The notes under the pieces are model-generated. The model searched no databases. It was not told the DNA's origin and was given only the letters and a program-made list of their open reading frames with translations. Source: Hygrocybe punicea (taxonomy: Eukaryota; Basidiomycota; Agaricomycetes; Agaricales; Hygrophoraceae). From it: 64,000 nt of DNA. The stretch's first letter is position 1, and every line of letters starts with the position of its first letter. Both the position numbers and the translations under genes were made by a program. This document shows, one piece after another, positions 44,301-55,910 of this stretch. The stretch is from the NCBI GenBank assembly GCA_963556145.1, contig OY744461.1, positions 6,706,891 through 6,770,890 of the forward strand. The letters run 5' to 3'.

Positions 44301-44938
44301 TCGCCTACATCTGAGTCGGACTTGGTACCGGCCTCGGACTGCTCTGGATCCACATCAGTGTTGCCGGCAATAGAACTCACCCTGGATGTGGCAACCGAGG
44401 GCGCAACCGAGGGCGCAACCGAGGGTGCAGCAGAGGGCGCAACCGAGGGTGCAGCAGAGGGTGCATCAGACGAAGCGACGGAGTGAGTGGTCAATGTAGC
44501 GAGAGTGGCAGATCTCTTACTAGATGTCCCCTTGTTGTGTGAAGAGGTTACCGGGGCAGTCTTGTGCTTCGTCGATTTAGCTTTGGTGGGCATCAAAGGA
44601 ATGGGAATAGACGTACAAACGCGAGAGGGACCACCTTTTATACCTCCAAGCGGCAGTCTGGAGCAGTGGATCCTAATGCATAGACAATAGAGGGGGGCCA
44701 GGCAGATCTGTCAAAGTTTCAGTCAGCCTACGTCACTGTGCATGAACAATAGCAAGATACCTGCTGTTCACATACCTTCTGACTTGTAGACGTAACCGTG
44801 ACAAAACCCGAGCAACCCGTGGCACCGTGATGACGGGTGACGGTTTGGGAGAGGGTTGGTAATCGCATAACCCTATCCGTACCCGAGGCACCCTTATTTG
44901 GAAACCCGCGGTTGACCCTGAACCCGTGGTCATCCCTA
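41396..44938 (-). mobile_element. Autonomous hAT element (3.54 kb)
   Basis: The ends are TAGGGATGACCACGGGTTC and its inverse (ACCCGTGGTCATCCCTA at 44922-44938). Subterminal regions are rich in acccgtgg/ccgtaccc words. It encloses one complete transposase gene. The 8-bp flanks differ (cataggtg versus tacattgt), so no target duplication can be shown. Confidence 0.8.
41626..44596 (-). CDS. hAT transposase, apparently intact (9 exons)
   Basis: Cut-and-paste transposase. I trace exons 44596-43881, 43834-43651, 43605-43399, 43330-42956, 42864-42595, 42537-42336, 42283-42135, 42082-41890 and 41837-41626. All junctions are GT...AG and phases agree, giving 835 residues without a stop. Order: Ser/Ala/Pro-rich N-terminus; BED-like finger at about 125-190 (SPIYMFFKP, CHFFQCAARQCKT); RNase H fold with IATDAWTLLN (D310) and GVIADNASSNDKQ (D376), an acidic insert after LSAKTLLKPF, then WNSTHDMM; C-terminal dimerisation region with LKWWADH and STAVERVFSQGRHL (E772). 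D310, D376 and E772 would be the catalytic triad by analogy with known hATs. Other copies at 3.2-3.9 kb are truncated. Confidence 0.88.
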
Positions 44939-45638
44939 TACATTGTCAGAACAATTTTGGATGACTTGAGGTAAGTGCACATGCCCTCATACCATGAATC
45001 TTAATAATACCTCATGCTATCCAAGATGATTCAAAACACAGGGGATTCTGTTGAAGACAGATGTTTCCAAGCTGGACGAAGCTTGATTGCAATTCAAGAT
45101 CATAACAAACAAAAATTCTTCAACTTCATTCAGGGCACATCAGCATCATGTGAGTGTCAGACTTTGTTACTATTTTATATTTCTGAATACACTTCTTTAC
45201 CAAACAACTTGTGAGAGTGGAGCTCATTCACAATTCCAAGATCGGCAGCTCTGATCAGACATTCTCACCATTACAAATTTGGCTCCGACCTTATTGTTCA
45301 CACTGATTAGGACAATAAGTTCTCACAGTTACAAGAGGGAGAAGGTCACACGGTTTCATAATTATTCCCAGGGATTCGAATTTGTTCCCACAGTTAGTTA
45401 AATTTATTCCCACGGTAAGGCGAATTGGCGTTTGTGGCGTTTTCGACCCTGAACTGAAAACTGACCATATACAAAATGATTCCCTTATAGGGACTCGTAA
45501 TTAATGACAAGTTTGCAATGCCTCCACCTGAATTTCAAGTACTCCAACTCTCATTCATAATGATTCATTCTCCTTCACCTCCACCTTTCTAGTCATAAGT
45601 CATCATTATATTAAATCCTTTTTTGTACTTTATTGTGA
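44939..45638. other. Spacer, nothing recognised
   Basis: AT-rich. A weak word repeat gttcccac at about 45391 and 45410. No gene, RNA or element boundary recognised. Confidence 0.35.
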
Positions 45639-46354
45639 TTTGCAAAACTAATAACATTTTGAAAACATATCTATCTAAACAAATGAGGTCAACTTTGTCA
45701 AGATTTGAGTATATCTCAAGAACTACTGGGTGGATTAGGATGGTTTTAGAGGAAAACTTTATCTATTCTCTGAGGGCTATACAATCATGTTATGACAGCT
45801 AAGAAAAATAGGATGTGTGTAGAGATATATGCAACAAAGTGACTGAGACTTGTATGGTGCATGGCTCAGTGAATACAGCTTGAATTAGCATGATTGTAAG
45901 GAGTAAGATGTTTCTCACTTCAGGGGGAATAAGCATAGATACCAGCATTTTTGATAATTGCAGATCCTAAATCAATAATCATGTATTTGTGTAAATATTA
46001 TATCTCACACATTTATTTACCAATAAACTATGGTGGCAAGAATGCCAGTATGCAAACCTGTTCTTCTTGTAGTAACAAACCTTTTACTCCCTACAATCAT
46101 GTCAATCTGACTATTATTCACTGAGCTATGCACTGTGCAAGTGTAAGCTACTATTTTGCATATAACTCTGCACATAACCCAATTCCTCGAATGTAATCAC
46201 ATGGTTGTATAGCCCTCAGAGAATAGAAAAGGTTTGCCTCTAAAACCCTCCTAATCCACCCAGTAGTTCCTGAGAAGTACTCAAATCTTGACTGTCAAGA
46301 AAAGTTGACCCTCATTCGTTTAGAGAGATTTGTAAATGTCATTAGTTTTGCAAA
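45639..46354. mobile_element. Foldback element 3, distant relative of 1 and 2
   Basis: The ends are TTTGCAAAACTAATRACATTT and its inverse. The arms pair over most of their length (about 45639-45960 with 46035-46354). The internal order tatctcaagaactactgggtggattaggatggttttagagg parallels the same position in foldbacks 1 and 2. No ORF. Confidence 0.75.
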
Positions 46355-46439
46355 TGGTGGCCAAACAGAATATTACTGTGACTGAGCCGCAACAAGGTAC
46401 GAATTGGGTTTTGTGCTAACTCTCACCCAGTTCTGATGC

Positions 46440-47545
46440 GACGATGACCAACGACGACACCCATGCCCAAAACCACAACAGGGCTGCTGGACCGAGGACG
46501 ATGGCCCCACCAATGCCCAAAAGCATGCCCAACAGGGCCGCCAATGCCCAACAACAACGATGGCCCATGACGGCCAATGCCCAACAACTACGACAACGGC
46601 CCCAGCAACGCCCAACAGGGCTGCCAATGACCAGGGCAAGCCCACTAATGCCCAAGCCCACACCAACAGGGCTGCCAATGATGACGGCCACCCCACCAAT
46701 GCCCAATGCTGCATCCAACGCTGCCACTGCCCAATGAAGACGACAATGGCCTCGCCAATGCCAATAGGGCCGCCAACGACAATGATGGCCCCACCATGCC
46801 CAACAGGGCCACCAACGATGACAGCTGCCCCACCAACGCCTCCTGCCACATCCAATAGGGCCGCCAACGCCAAACGATGATGACGACGGCCCCACCAACG
46901 CCCAACAGGGCCCCCAACACCCAACAATGACAATGACGGCCCCACCAATGCCCAGCAAGGTTCCCAACACCCAATGAAGACGATGCGGCCCCACCAATGC
47001 CCAACAGGGCCCCCATCGCCCAACGATGATGCCCAGCAGGGTCACCAATGCCCAACAGCAATGAAGATGGCCCTACCATGCCCAACAGGGCCACCAACGA
47101 CGACGGCCACCTCCCTCATGCCCAACTCCACACCAACTGGGCCATCAATGACAAATGATGAAGGTGACAGCCCCACCGTGCCCAACAGGGCCGCCAATGA
47201 CGACGACGACCTCCCTCATGCTCAACCCCAACACCAACTGGGCTGCCAACAATGAACAACAACAGCGACGGCCCCACCATGCCCAACAGGGCCACCAACA
47301 ACAACAGCCATCTCCCTCATGCCCAACCCCACACCAACTGGGCTGCCAATGATGACCGACAAAGGCGACAGCCCCACCATGTCCAATAGGGCCGCCAACG
47401 ACGAACAACAATGGTGACGGCCCCACCACGCCCAACAGGGCCGCCAATGATGATGGCCACCCCACTAATGCCCAACCCCACACCGACAGCGCCACCAACG
47501 ACGACGGCCCCACCAACGCAATATCCACGCCCAGCAGGGCCCACC
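46440..47545. repeat. Minisatellite 3 (about 36-42 bp unit)
   Basis: About 28 degenerate units around CCCAACAGGGCCGCCAATGA and cgacggccccaccatg. Long open frames on both strands arise from the repeat and lack any domain or start context. Ends in module ATCAATTGAT...TTCGCGAGG. Confidence 0.85.
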
Positions 47546-47605
47546 AACACCTCGCAAAACACGCCGCTGCATCAATTGATGCGTGTGCTGGCTTCGCGAG
47601 GTATG
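47546..47605. repeat. Shared end module ATCAATTGAT / TTCGCGAGG
   Basis: gcaaaacacgccgctgcATCAATTGATgcgtgtgctggcTTCGCGAGG; a diverged copy at about 49893-49941 ends the unrelated triplet array in the 49020 MITE. Confidence 0.65.
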
Positions 47606-48400
47606 TTGGGTATCTGACTGCGTGTGGGCCCCACTCACATCCAACTATTCGTAATCATGACAGCACCACCAAATACCAAACACCCAGCCCAACGAAGATG
47701 GCTGATATCCCATGTAACAGTGGAGCTAATATATAATTTCTCAAGCTCGAACACATGCCTCAAATTTGATTAGTTAGAATAAAACTATAACTACATTATG
47801 TATAGAACCATTGAAGTCACCCACCCTGGACTCATGCCCAAGGAATAGTGGAGAGGCCACCCCCCCACTGGTGACAGTCAAGGCTAGAATTGAATGCTCA
47901 CAACCATCCAGAGGCTGCACCCAAACCAGGACTTCGGTGCCCTGGCATCAAGCAGAGAAATTTGGCTCTCTCTGCCAGGGTGAGTGGACTGGAAGTCGAA
48001 GAGCACTGGAGGCCAAACACAAAGGTTTTGGGGTTTTTAATTGAAACTGAACAATCACATGATCTTAAACATGTGATTTTTGACGTGGCTAATTCCAAAT
48101 CACATGACCTTAAACATGTGATTTTTGACGTGGGAATTAGCCATGTCACTTATGAGCTTACTCCAAGTCTGAGTTACTACACTAGCAATCTTGCACAAAC
48201 TCTATTTCAACTTTCTGAAGGTCATTCAAGCCTATCTGATCTCTCTGATCTCTCTTACCCACTCTTACCCTCTAATCTACCACATACTGAACAATTGTCT
48301 GAGCTACCGAGGAAATCATTCAGACAATTCTCAAGGCCACTACAACAGATATGTTCCTACCACAAACTGCTAATATTGTTTTCGAAAAAAGAATGGTGAA
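47606..48400. other. Spacer with a 47-bp tandem duplication
   Basis: 48049-48155 holds two near-identical copies of aatcacatga.cttaaacatgtgatttttgacgtgg, each with CACATG...CATGTG dyad symmetry. Open frames to 48396 have no recognisable motif. Confidence 0.4.
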
Positions 48401-50360
48401 AAGAAGGACTTGTTAAAATTGTTCTACTTGTACTGGGATTGAAGGAATGGGGAATTCAAATCCATGGGAAGGCAGCACATGAAAAAATGGATAAAAGTTC
48501 AGCTAGAGGTAAAGTCAGTGTTTGCACAGGGATCATCAAAGAGTTGCATCAGCTCCAAAAGGAGAGAAAGAGAGCCAACAAAACACTGCCTGATGACTTT
48601 TTGTTTTCATTGAACAGATTTGAAGTTCTTGGACTTGGACTGGTATTACAGGAATATCATGAGGTGCACTTTGCACAAGATGATGATATATGCCAGGAAT
48701 TCCCAGATTACACTCACCACACAACAACTGCTGGGTACAATTATATTATCAGGGCTCTGAGAATTGTGACAGATGATATTAAAAGGTCAAGAATTAGAGT
48801 TGACTCTTGTATGTACAACTAACTGAGGCAAACTTTAGATTAAACGCTCTGACATCTGTTCCAAAGATTCTGATCAAAACTACTAGTCTTCCAAGAGAAT
48901 TACAATGATTGGTTTTGGAACTGGGTTTCAATGAGGATACTACATCTAAACTGGGGTGTGATTGGCATTGCCTTTGTGAAGCCTGGGTAGAGGCAGAACT
49001 TGCTCTTGTTTGCTTGGTTTAGTGTTGCCGTAGTTCGGTTCCGAACCTAGCCGAACCCGGTTCAAACCCCGAACCGAACCCGGGGTTCAGTCTAAGTTCA
49101 GCCAAATGCTGAACCGGACCGCAGGTTTGGTTCAGGGTTTCGAGGCTGGCCAGATTTCCTGAACGGCTCCAAACCGCGTCCAAACCGCGAACACGGATAT
49201 TTTTAAGGTATTTATTTCATTTGTTTTTTGTATTTCTTTACTTACTTTTTCGTGTTAAACGGTATCATGTGACCATTACAGGGAGGTTTCTTCACCAACA
49301 ACAACAATGCAAGGCCAATGAACACGACACAATGTCGCGTTCATTGACACAGGTAAGTCTCAACATTTATCTTAACTTTACTAATATTATCTGTTCCAGG
49401 AAACTCGACCGTGAGCACATCGCGAGCACACCACCGCGGCACAAAATGGATCACAATGCCAACGCAATGCAAATGGACGCGGGACAGCCGCAACACCACC
49501 ACCACCACCACCACCACCACCAGTGGTGGCAATGGCAACGTCAACGTCAACGTCAACAACGACGATGGCAACGGCAACGGCAACAACGACGACGGCAATG
49601 GCCAGCAGCAGCAGCAGCCGTGGCAGCAACACCACCCATGGGACAGCCGCAACATCACCACCACCACCACCACCACCACCACCACAACCACCAGCGGCGG
49701 CAACAGCAACAGCAACAGCAGCAGCAGCACCGGCAGCAACTGCAACGGCAGCAGCAGCAGCAGCAGCAGCAACAGAAGCAGTTGCAGCAGCAATGGCCAC
49801 GGCAGTGGCAGCAACAGCGACAGTGGCAACGGCAACAGCAGCAGCAGCAGCAGCAGCGCCGGACGGCTCCCCCACAGCCCAACTACCTTGCAAAGTGCAG
49901 CACCGTATCAATTGATACGTGCCTGCCATTCGCGAGGAGAACAGAGCTCATGGGGTGAGCCCACCTCGGACAGACGGTTCAATGCCGTCTGGGTCCAGGT
50001 TTGGCCCAGCGCCAAACCGGACCCGAAGTTCGGTTCACGGTTCCACCAAAAAGGGTCAGAACCGGACCGAACTGAACTTCGGCAACACTAGCTTGGGTGG
50101 CTCTCCATTACCTCTGGCTTTGAAATTTAAACCTCATCAATGTTTGATCAATTGGAGCTTGGCTTGCTCAAAGAAGCAAAATGGAGAGTTTGATTTGAGG
50201 AAATTGGAGAGCAACTGGCAGGATGGTGGTAGAGTGGTACCTATGATAGAATTTCTGCTAATATTGTGTTGGAGGAAGCATGGTATAAAGGAGGGCTTGG
50301 TGGAATTGTTCTATTGTGCTGGAATTGAAGGAATGGGGAAATCAAATTTCTGAGAAGGCA
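48401..50360 (+). pseudogene. Unassigned coding relic interrupted by a MITE
   Basis: 48439-48822 is an open frame of 127 residues (KVSVCTGIIKELHQLQKERK, then acidic) with no family I recognise. After it, 48840-49019 and, beyond the MITE, 50091-50353 look like one older sequence. The stretch 50290-50360 repeats 48405-48480 (ttgttctattgtgctggaattgaaggaatgggg), so part is duplicated. The piece 50110-50340 reads KPHQCLINWSLACSKKQNGE. Function unknown; it may be a transposon-linked orphan protein. Confidence 0.35.
49020..50090. mobile_element. hAT-type MITE-like element (1,071 bp) carrying His/Gln triplet arrays
   Basis: The ends are TAGTGTTGCCGTAGTTCGG and its inverse (..GAACTTCGGCAACACTA). Flanks are GCTTGGTT and GCTTGGGT, 7 of 8 matching. 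Subterminal regions are made of gttcggttccgaacc words. The core (49240-49945) has an intron-like segment (CAGGTAAGTC ... TTCCAG at about 49350-49400) followed by long cac, caa and cag runs that would read poly-His/poly-Gln or Ala in other frames. No transposase. The core could be a captured gene fragment, but no host gene is recognised. Confidence 0.85.
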
Positions 50361-50734
50361 GAACATGAAAAATTTAAGTTCTGATCAGGCTGAAGTCAGT
50401 GTTTAAGGAGATTCAATCTGCTGACAAATGGTAGGTGATGCTTGGTGGACATGGTGAATAAAAGACACTAACATCAGAAATTAGAAAACAGTCCAAATGG
50501 CAGATAGATTCAGAAATATCAAATGAGCAGGGTCCATCAAAAAAGAGATCTAGATGGGGCATGCAGATGTAATCACTATACAAATGACTGGCAAATATAG
50601 CTAGTAGACAGTACTGTGAATGTAGTGAAAATTGTGCTATAAAATAGGAAAGTTGTAAATAAAGTGATTGTTGAAAACTATATGATATTCCTAATGAATA
50701 GTTAGGGGTGTTATGAATATATATATACCATCCT
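50361..50734. other. Spacer, nothing recognised
   Basis: AT-rich; ends in a short (AT)n at 50720-50728, next to the SINE-like 3' end. Confidence 0.35.
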
Positions 50735-51046
50735 ATTTGGCCCAAGATATATCCTGACAATGTCAGCCTGGACCATCTCAGTGGGCCCAGGATATATCCT
50801 GAGAACATCAGCCTAGACCATCCCAGTTGGCCCAGGATATATCCTGAGAAAATCAGCCTAGACCATGTCAGTTGGCCTAAGATATATCTCAGCCTGATTC
50901 AGCTATCCCCAAGTGAGTTCGGTGATCTCATTTTCAGACATCCCAAGTGAGTTGGTAATATCTTGCTGAATCTGGTGCTGCCAGGGATTGAACCCATGAC
51001 CTCTATAACTCTAAACCAGCCACTCAAGCTACTGAGCCATTAGTCC
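50735..51046 (-). mobile_element. tRNA-derived SINE-like element
   Basis: On the minus strand a tRNA-like head (about 51046-50973) has an A box TGGCTCAGTAGCTTGAGTGG (51039-51020) and a B box GGTTCAATCCC (50994-50984), but no acceptor-stem pairing, so it is not a working tRNA. The body (50970-50735) contains about four 45-bp units around AGGATATATCCTGGGCCAAC and ends next to an AT-rich tail. A 5'-truncated copy is at 22990-23225. Confidence 0.6.
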
Positions 51047-52920
51047 TATACTTAAATCTAGCTTTGAGCCTCCAATAGAGACATCTCCCTCACTTACACA
51101 CCGGCTTTTTGAAACCTTTTGACCTTTTTCTCAATCAATATTGACAATAGGGGATTTCTGACAACACAGATCAATACATCCATATAGGGTACATAATTTC
51201 CTTTTTAAGTAATAGTTTCTCACTAGATCCATTCCTGGTGGATTCCTGGTAGAGTCCTGGTAAAGTCCTGGTAAATTTCAAAGACAAGCTTCAAAATTTA
51301 CTATATGTTGCACTCTTCCACATATTCCTTTAATGATAAGAAAGCCATTATATCCAGTTGGTATCACAATGTTACTATTATAAGTAATTATTGTCAATAT
51401 AAAGTCTCAGTTTCATTTTCAAATACTTATGCCTTTCTCATTCTGCTTTTCCTATATTTCTCATCTCTTTGTTGTTTTGTGTTGCTTTTAAGAAGATCTC
51501 CATATGAAAAAAATAGCATAGCATGAAGAAACCAGTTGAAATTACTTCAAGTCTTTTACTTCAAGATTGATTTAAATCCACCCAACTGTGCATCCAACTG
51601 TTCACAAGCCTACACTCAAGGTCTGTCCAAGTGACCATACAATAACATGAACATCAGAACTGATTTGTATTGAAGGCTCTCTTATAGTTAAGTATCATTC
51701 CCATCATATTTGCCAATAACCAGATTTGAGTCATTTGACCATTCAGTAAGCTGGATTATAATTTTTTGGCACATATACATCCATAATAACACCATGCTGA
51801 TGGACATATTTTTAAGCTTGAGTCACATCTTGAACAGCCAAATGGGTATCCTCACCACCAAGTATTGGTACTACTTAATTCTAACCCTGTCCAATCAAAG
51901 CAGCTGGATCACAACCAACCAGTAATAATATCATGTCCTTGAGTCATGACTCCATTTTCTCCCAATATTTCAAATGCTTATTCAGTGACTGATTATCTGG
52001 CAGTACCAGACTTTCATTTGAAGTGGTAGCAACTGAATACAAAGATCTCTGAACAAATATATGCCAGATCTATCAACAAGGAATCTGGAATTTGCTTTCT
52101 GAGTTGCCCTGAAAACTATTCTTCCAAAACTTAAAGTAGGTAAAGGCTGATGCATTAGAAGCTATACATGCTATCAAGAGCCCTAGAAAATGTGGGATTC
52201 ACTCATAGACTATCCAAATTTAAGATACTTTATTGAGTTTAGATGATATAGTCTCATGGTGTCCTTCATCTGACCTAACAAAACTCTGGTCTAACCTTCC
52301 TTCCAAGTTCCAACTACAAATTCTCACTGATCTTGTCTAGTTGGAAGTGAACAATTCTGGAGGAAGGTTGCATGATGAGTCATGCAACCTTTAGTATGGA
52401 CAGCCACTAGTGACTATCCATACTGTCCAAAGCCTTAGTAATATTCCTGACTATTCTATTATAAGGAAGTTGCAACTATGTTGTCAGAAACAAAACCTTG
52501 CTTGCGATTGGAAATAAAAATCAAACATATTTGTATTTTCATAGCATAGTACATAATTCATAAATACATGGTATCATAGGACAATTGCAAGGAAGTTGAA
52601 GTCTGGGATTTATTGGAATGACTGCCAGAGAAAATGGGTTTGAACGAAAAGTGGTTACAATTATGGGGGTGTAAGAAAGCTTCCTTGTTTATGCAAGCAA
52701 GGTAATTCGGAAATGTCCTGCAGCATTCCACCACCCCTTGTTGTACTACTCTGACCTTGTTCCCATCCAGCATCAGATGTTCTGTGTTCATTCCAATAAT
52801 ATGGATGTTATTGCCAGCCTGGTGCAACCCATACATACATGCTTTATACTAATATTGATTTTAGCTGGTTCATTCTTGTTGCAGTTAAACTTCCATGTAA
52901 TCTACACACTCCTTGCCAAT
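51047..52920. other. Spacer, little recognised
   Basis: 51225-51282 holds a TCCTGGTAAAG/TCCTGGTGG word array related to 22875-22975. Short ORFs (for example 51305-51526 and 52836-52558) show no family motif. No RNA gene or element boundary recognised. Confidence 0.35.
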
Positions 52921-53270
52921 TCGTGTTGCTACAGCTATGACTGATGTTTTTTGGGAAATGGCTACATCATTCCTAATAAAATAGTCAATATTATGAGGAT
53001 ATTGAGTATGTAGATCACATGAAAAGCCAAGGGGTCTTCTGACAACAGTAGTTGATCGGATCAGTCTTTGCTCACTTATTTTACCAGCTTTCAATCAGCT
53101 ACAATTCAAAGCTGATTCTAAGCTGGTCAACCAAGGCTGATCTGATCAACTAATGTTGGCAGAAGACCCCTCAGCTTTCCATGTCATCTACATGCTCAAA
53201 TATCCACATAATATTGACTATTTTATTAGGTATGATATAGCCATTTTCCAAAAAACATATGGCAACACTA
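52921..53270. mobile_element. Foldback MITE with TAGTGTTGCC-like end
   Basis: Arms of about 120 bp: 52944-53062 is mirrored by 53150-53252 (word cctaataaaatagtcaatat; aggggtcttctg). The right end is GGCAACACTA (53261-53270); the left end tcgtgttgct is its decayed partner. Flanks do not match as a target duplication. Confidence 0.7.
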
Positions 53271-53429
53271 ACAGGAAGGACTATCCAGGATTTTAACAGC
53301 CCATATTTCACAAGTTTTTAGGGAAAGTCCACACTTTTTGGTTTTCTCTACTCTCATACTGAAAACTCCAAATACAAGAATTTTTAATATTCCACAAATT
53401 AATTAAACAATACTAAAATAAGGGGAAGA

Positions 53430-53705
53430 GGAGATAGGGGGAATGGACAAGGGCAAGGGAAGGGAGGAAGTGGGAAGGGGGAGGGAGGAAGTGGGAAGGG
53501 GGAGGGAGGAAGTGGGAAGGGGAAGGGAGGAAGTGGGAAGGGGAAGGGAGGAAGTGGGAAGGGGAAGGGAGGAAGTGGGAAGGGGAAGGGGAGGGAGAAA
53601 GTTGGAGGGGGAAAGTCAGAGAGGGAGTGGGAAAGAGGAGGGGGTTAGTAAGAGGGAGAGGATAGAGGGAGGGTAAAGAGAAAGGGAGAGGGTAAAGGGA
53701 GACAG
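53430..53705. repeat. Purine minisatellite (21-22 bp unit)
   Basis: About seven near-perfect units of gggaggaagtgggaagggga, flanked by looser G/A tract. Like 14670-14925 it directly precedes a pyrimidine triplet array. Confidence 0.85.
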
Positions 53706-54010
53706 AGGTTCCTACCTCGCAGTCTAGTCATCCTCATTCATGGTCCTCGTTTGCTGGCATTGCTGCTGCCGCCATCATTGTCCTTTGTGACTCTTGTGGC
53801 CGCTGTCATCCTGTCATTGTTGTCCTTCATTGTCTCCATCTCCATTGCGTCCTGTCGCCTTGGTTGCCCTTGGACCCATTCCCGTTCTCGTCTGGTTGTG
53901 GCTGTTGCCGTCCTGTTGTCTGCCTCCTTGGCACTGGCCTATGTAGGGGTGGGGGCAATGGAGGTGGGGTGCGGTACTAGTCAGTATATATATGTGAATT
54001 TTAAACAAAA
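53706..54010. repeat. Triplet array D
   Basis: gtc/ctt/gtt/tgt-type triplets similar in style to arrays A-C (gtcatcctgtcattgttgtc). It ends near AAAAAACTTACAG, a donor-like signal on the minus strand. Next to it, 54025-54048 forms a small hairpin (gcgtgggtgg-ttc-acccacgc). Confidence 0.55.
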
Positions 54011-54175
54011 AAACTTACAGAAGGGCGTGGGTGGTTCACCCACGCCCGGTGCATCTCCTGTGGAGTTGTCATTTCCATCTTGTCGATCTCCATCCTCTCC
54101 ATTGCCCCCGTCTCCTGTTTGGTTGCATTATGGTCATCTGGGGGCCATTGCTGCCCATTGGGTGTCCCTTGCTGC

Positions 54176-55032
54176 TGTAGAGACTCAACGTCCCTCTGAG
54201 TCCGTACCGTCGATATATCACAAATCCAGACAAACCCGACACTTCCAAATGATTCCCATTCCAACCCAACGTAACCCGACGTGATGTGACCCGATGTATG
54301 CCGCTTTGTCACAGCCGCTTTCGGACCAAATCCAGCATCCTCAGAAGCCCTGGAGTTCTAATTATAGGAGATGGATCTCATCGGACTCGATCCACGACTT
54401 CGGACTTGCCCTATATACCCATCCCCTCGTCCCTTCAGAGATATGTGTGAGATTTCAGATCTTTTTCTTGAATATGTATTTTCCCCTCCATTTTCCTGTC
54501 TGTGTCGCATTGCAACCCCCCTTTCCACATCCCCATTCCAACCTTTCTTTGTAGTTTCCATTGGCCGAAATAAACATGTCCGAAAGTAGACTACTCACTC
54601 ATGAACTATAAAAACGGTCCCCGACGACCGTACAAAAGAGATATACCCTTAGTCCCCGTTTTCTTATAGTCAGAATCCCATTTTAGTCCCTTCAAATGCT
54701 TGTCCTCTTAGACCCTTAGCTTTTCATAGTTCACTTCGTCGTCTTTGTCCTTGTTCCATTATTTGTTTATCGTTTCTGACCTGACCTGACCCGACCCACC
54801 ATACCCGACATTGTCGGCATCATCGGGATCTTTGTTATTCATCCATTTTCAGTCCGTTCATCACCGGATTCATTGTTATTTGTCCAGTTTTACACGGCGG
54901 CATTATATTTTACTTCCATTTCCATTTCCTCTACTATTATCCCCGACACTGATTATCCACTGTCACTTTCATGCTGACACCCTCAGGTTAGGATCTTTAT
55001 TGTTCCAAAGCCACCCTGATCCCGCATCTACA
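54176..55032 (+). mobile_element. Solo LTR 3 (857 bp), same family as LTR 2
   Basis: TGTAGAGACTCAACG ... CCGCATCTACA. Flanks CTGC and CTGT (one mismatch). Reverse-complement comparison with 17343-18244 shows the same order of words throughout. TATA-like CTATATACCC at 54411 and AATAAA at 54569 give a plus-strand U3-R-U5 reading. No internal retroelement sequence. Confidence 0.8.
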
Positions 55033-55129
55033 CTGTCTATGCCACTTTCAGCTGCAGGATGTTGAGGCCATGGTCATGGATGTGGGCGTCGTCACACCTT
55101 GCATCAGATTTTTTACCAGTAACATTGGC

Positions 55130-55820
55130 AGAGCCCATGGGCTAAAGGTCCAATCCCAGTGGATGGGCTGAGATGGGCCGAGATAATATCCAGACCTATT
55201 GGATTGGATGGGCTGAGATGAGCCGAGATATTCTTTTCCCTTCACATTGCATGGGCCCAGAAAGTTAGAAATAATGATTTCCTACTAGAATTGGATGGGC
55301 CGAGTTTAGGTAGGCTATTGATTTCCCAATAGCATTGGGTGGGCCCAAATGGGGTGAGATATTTTTGGACCCATAGCAGTAGATAGGCCGAGATGGGGTG
55401 AGATATTGATTTCCCACTGGCATTGGATGGGTCGAGATGGGGGGGGATCTTTATTTCCCACTGGCATTGGATGGGCCAAGATGGGGGGGGATATTTATTC
55501 CCTGATTGCATTGGATGGGCCGAGATGGGGTGGGATATTAATTTTCCAATGGCAGTGGATGGGCCGAGATGGGGTGGGATATTTCTTTCCCACTGCCATT
55601 GGATGGGCCAAGATGGGGTATTAATTTTCCAATGGCAGTGGATGGGCCGAGATGGGGGGATATTGAATTCCCACTGGCATTGGGTGGGCTGAGATGTGGT
55701 GGGATATTTATTTCCCACTGGGACTGGATGGGCCAAGATGGGGTGGGATATTTAATTCCCACTGGCAGTGGATGGGCCGAGATGGGGGGGATATTTGCCT
55801 GGGCCGAGATGGGGACAACC
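55130..55820. repeat. Minisatellite 4 (about 47-50 bp unit)
   Basis: About 14 units around GGATGGGCCGAGATGGGGTG and ggatatttatttcccactgg. ORFs on both strands derive from the repeat. Confidence 0.9.
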
Positions 55821-55910
55821 ATAAAGTTAGCACAGGTTACAATAGGTTGTTTATTTCTCAACACTATCTGATGGACCTCACTGGATATGATTTATATCCC
55901 ACTAGCATTA

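Noticed and set aside
46373..47562. Long Gly/Ala/Val-rich and Pro/Thr-rich ORFs on both strands
   Set aside because: By-products of minisatellite 3; both strands are open because the unit lacks stops.
49341..49929. Poly-Leu, poly-Ala, poly-Val and poly-Cys proteins from the minus strand
   Set aside because: Frames of cac/cag triplet runs inside a MITE; no domain or start support.
50973..51046. Possible functional tRNA gene
   Set aside because: A and B boxes are present but the acceptor strands do not pair, and the unit continues into a repeated body; SINE-like is a better fit.
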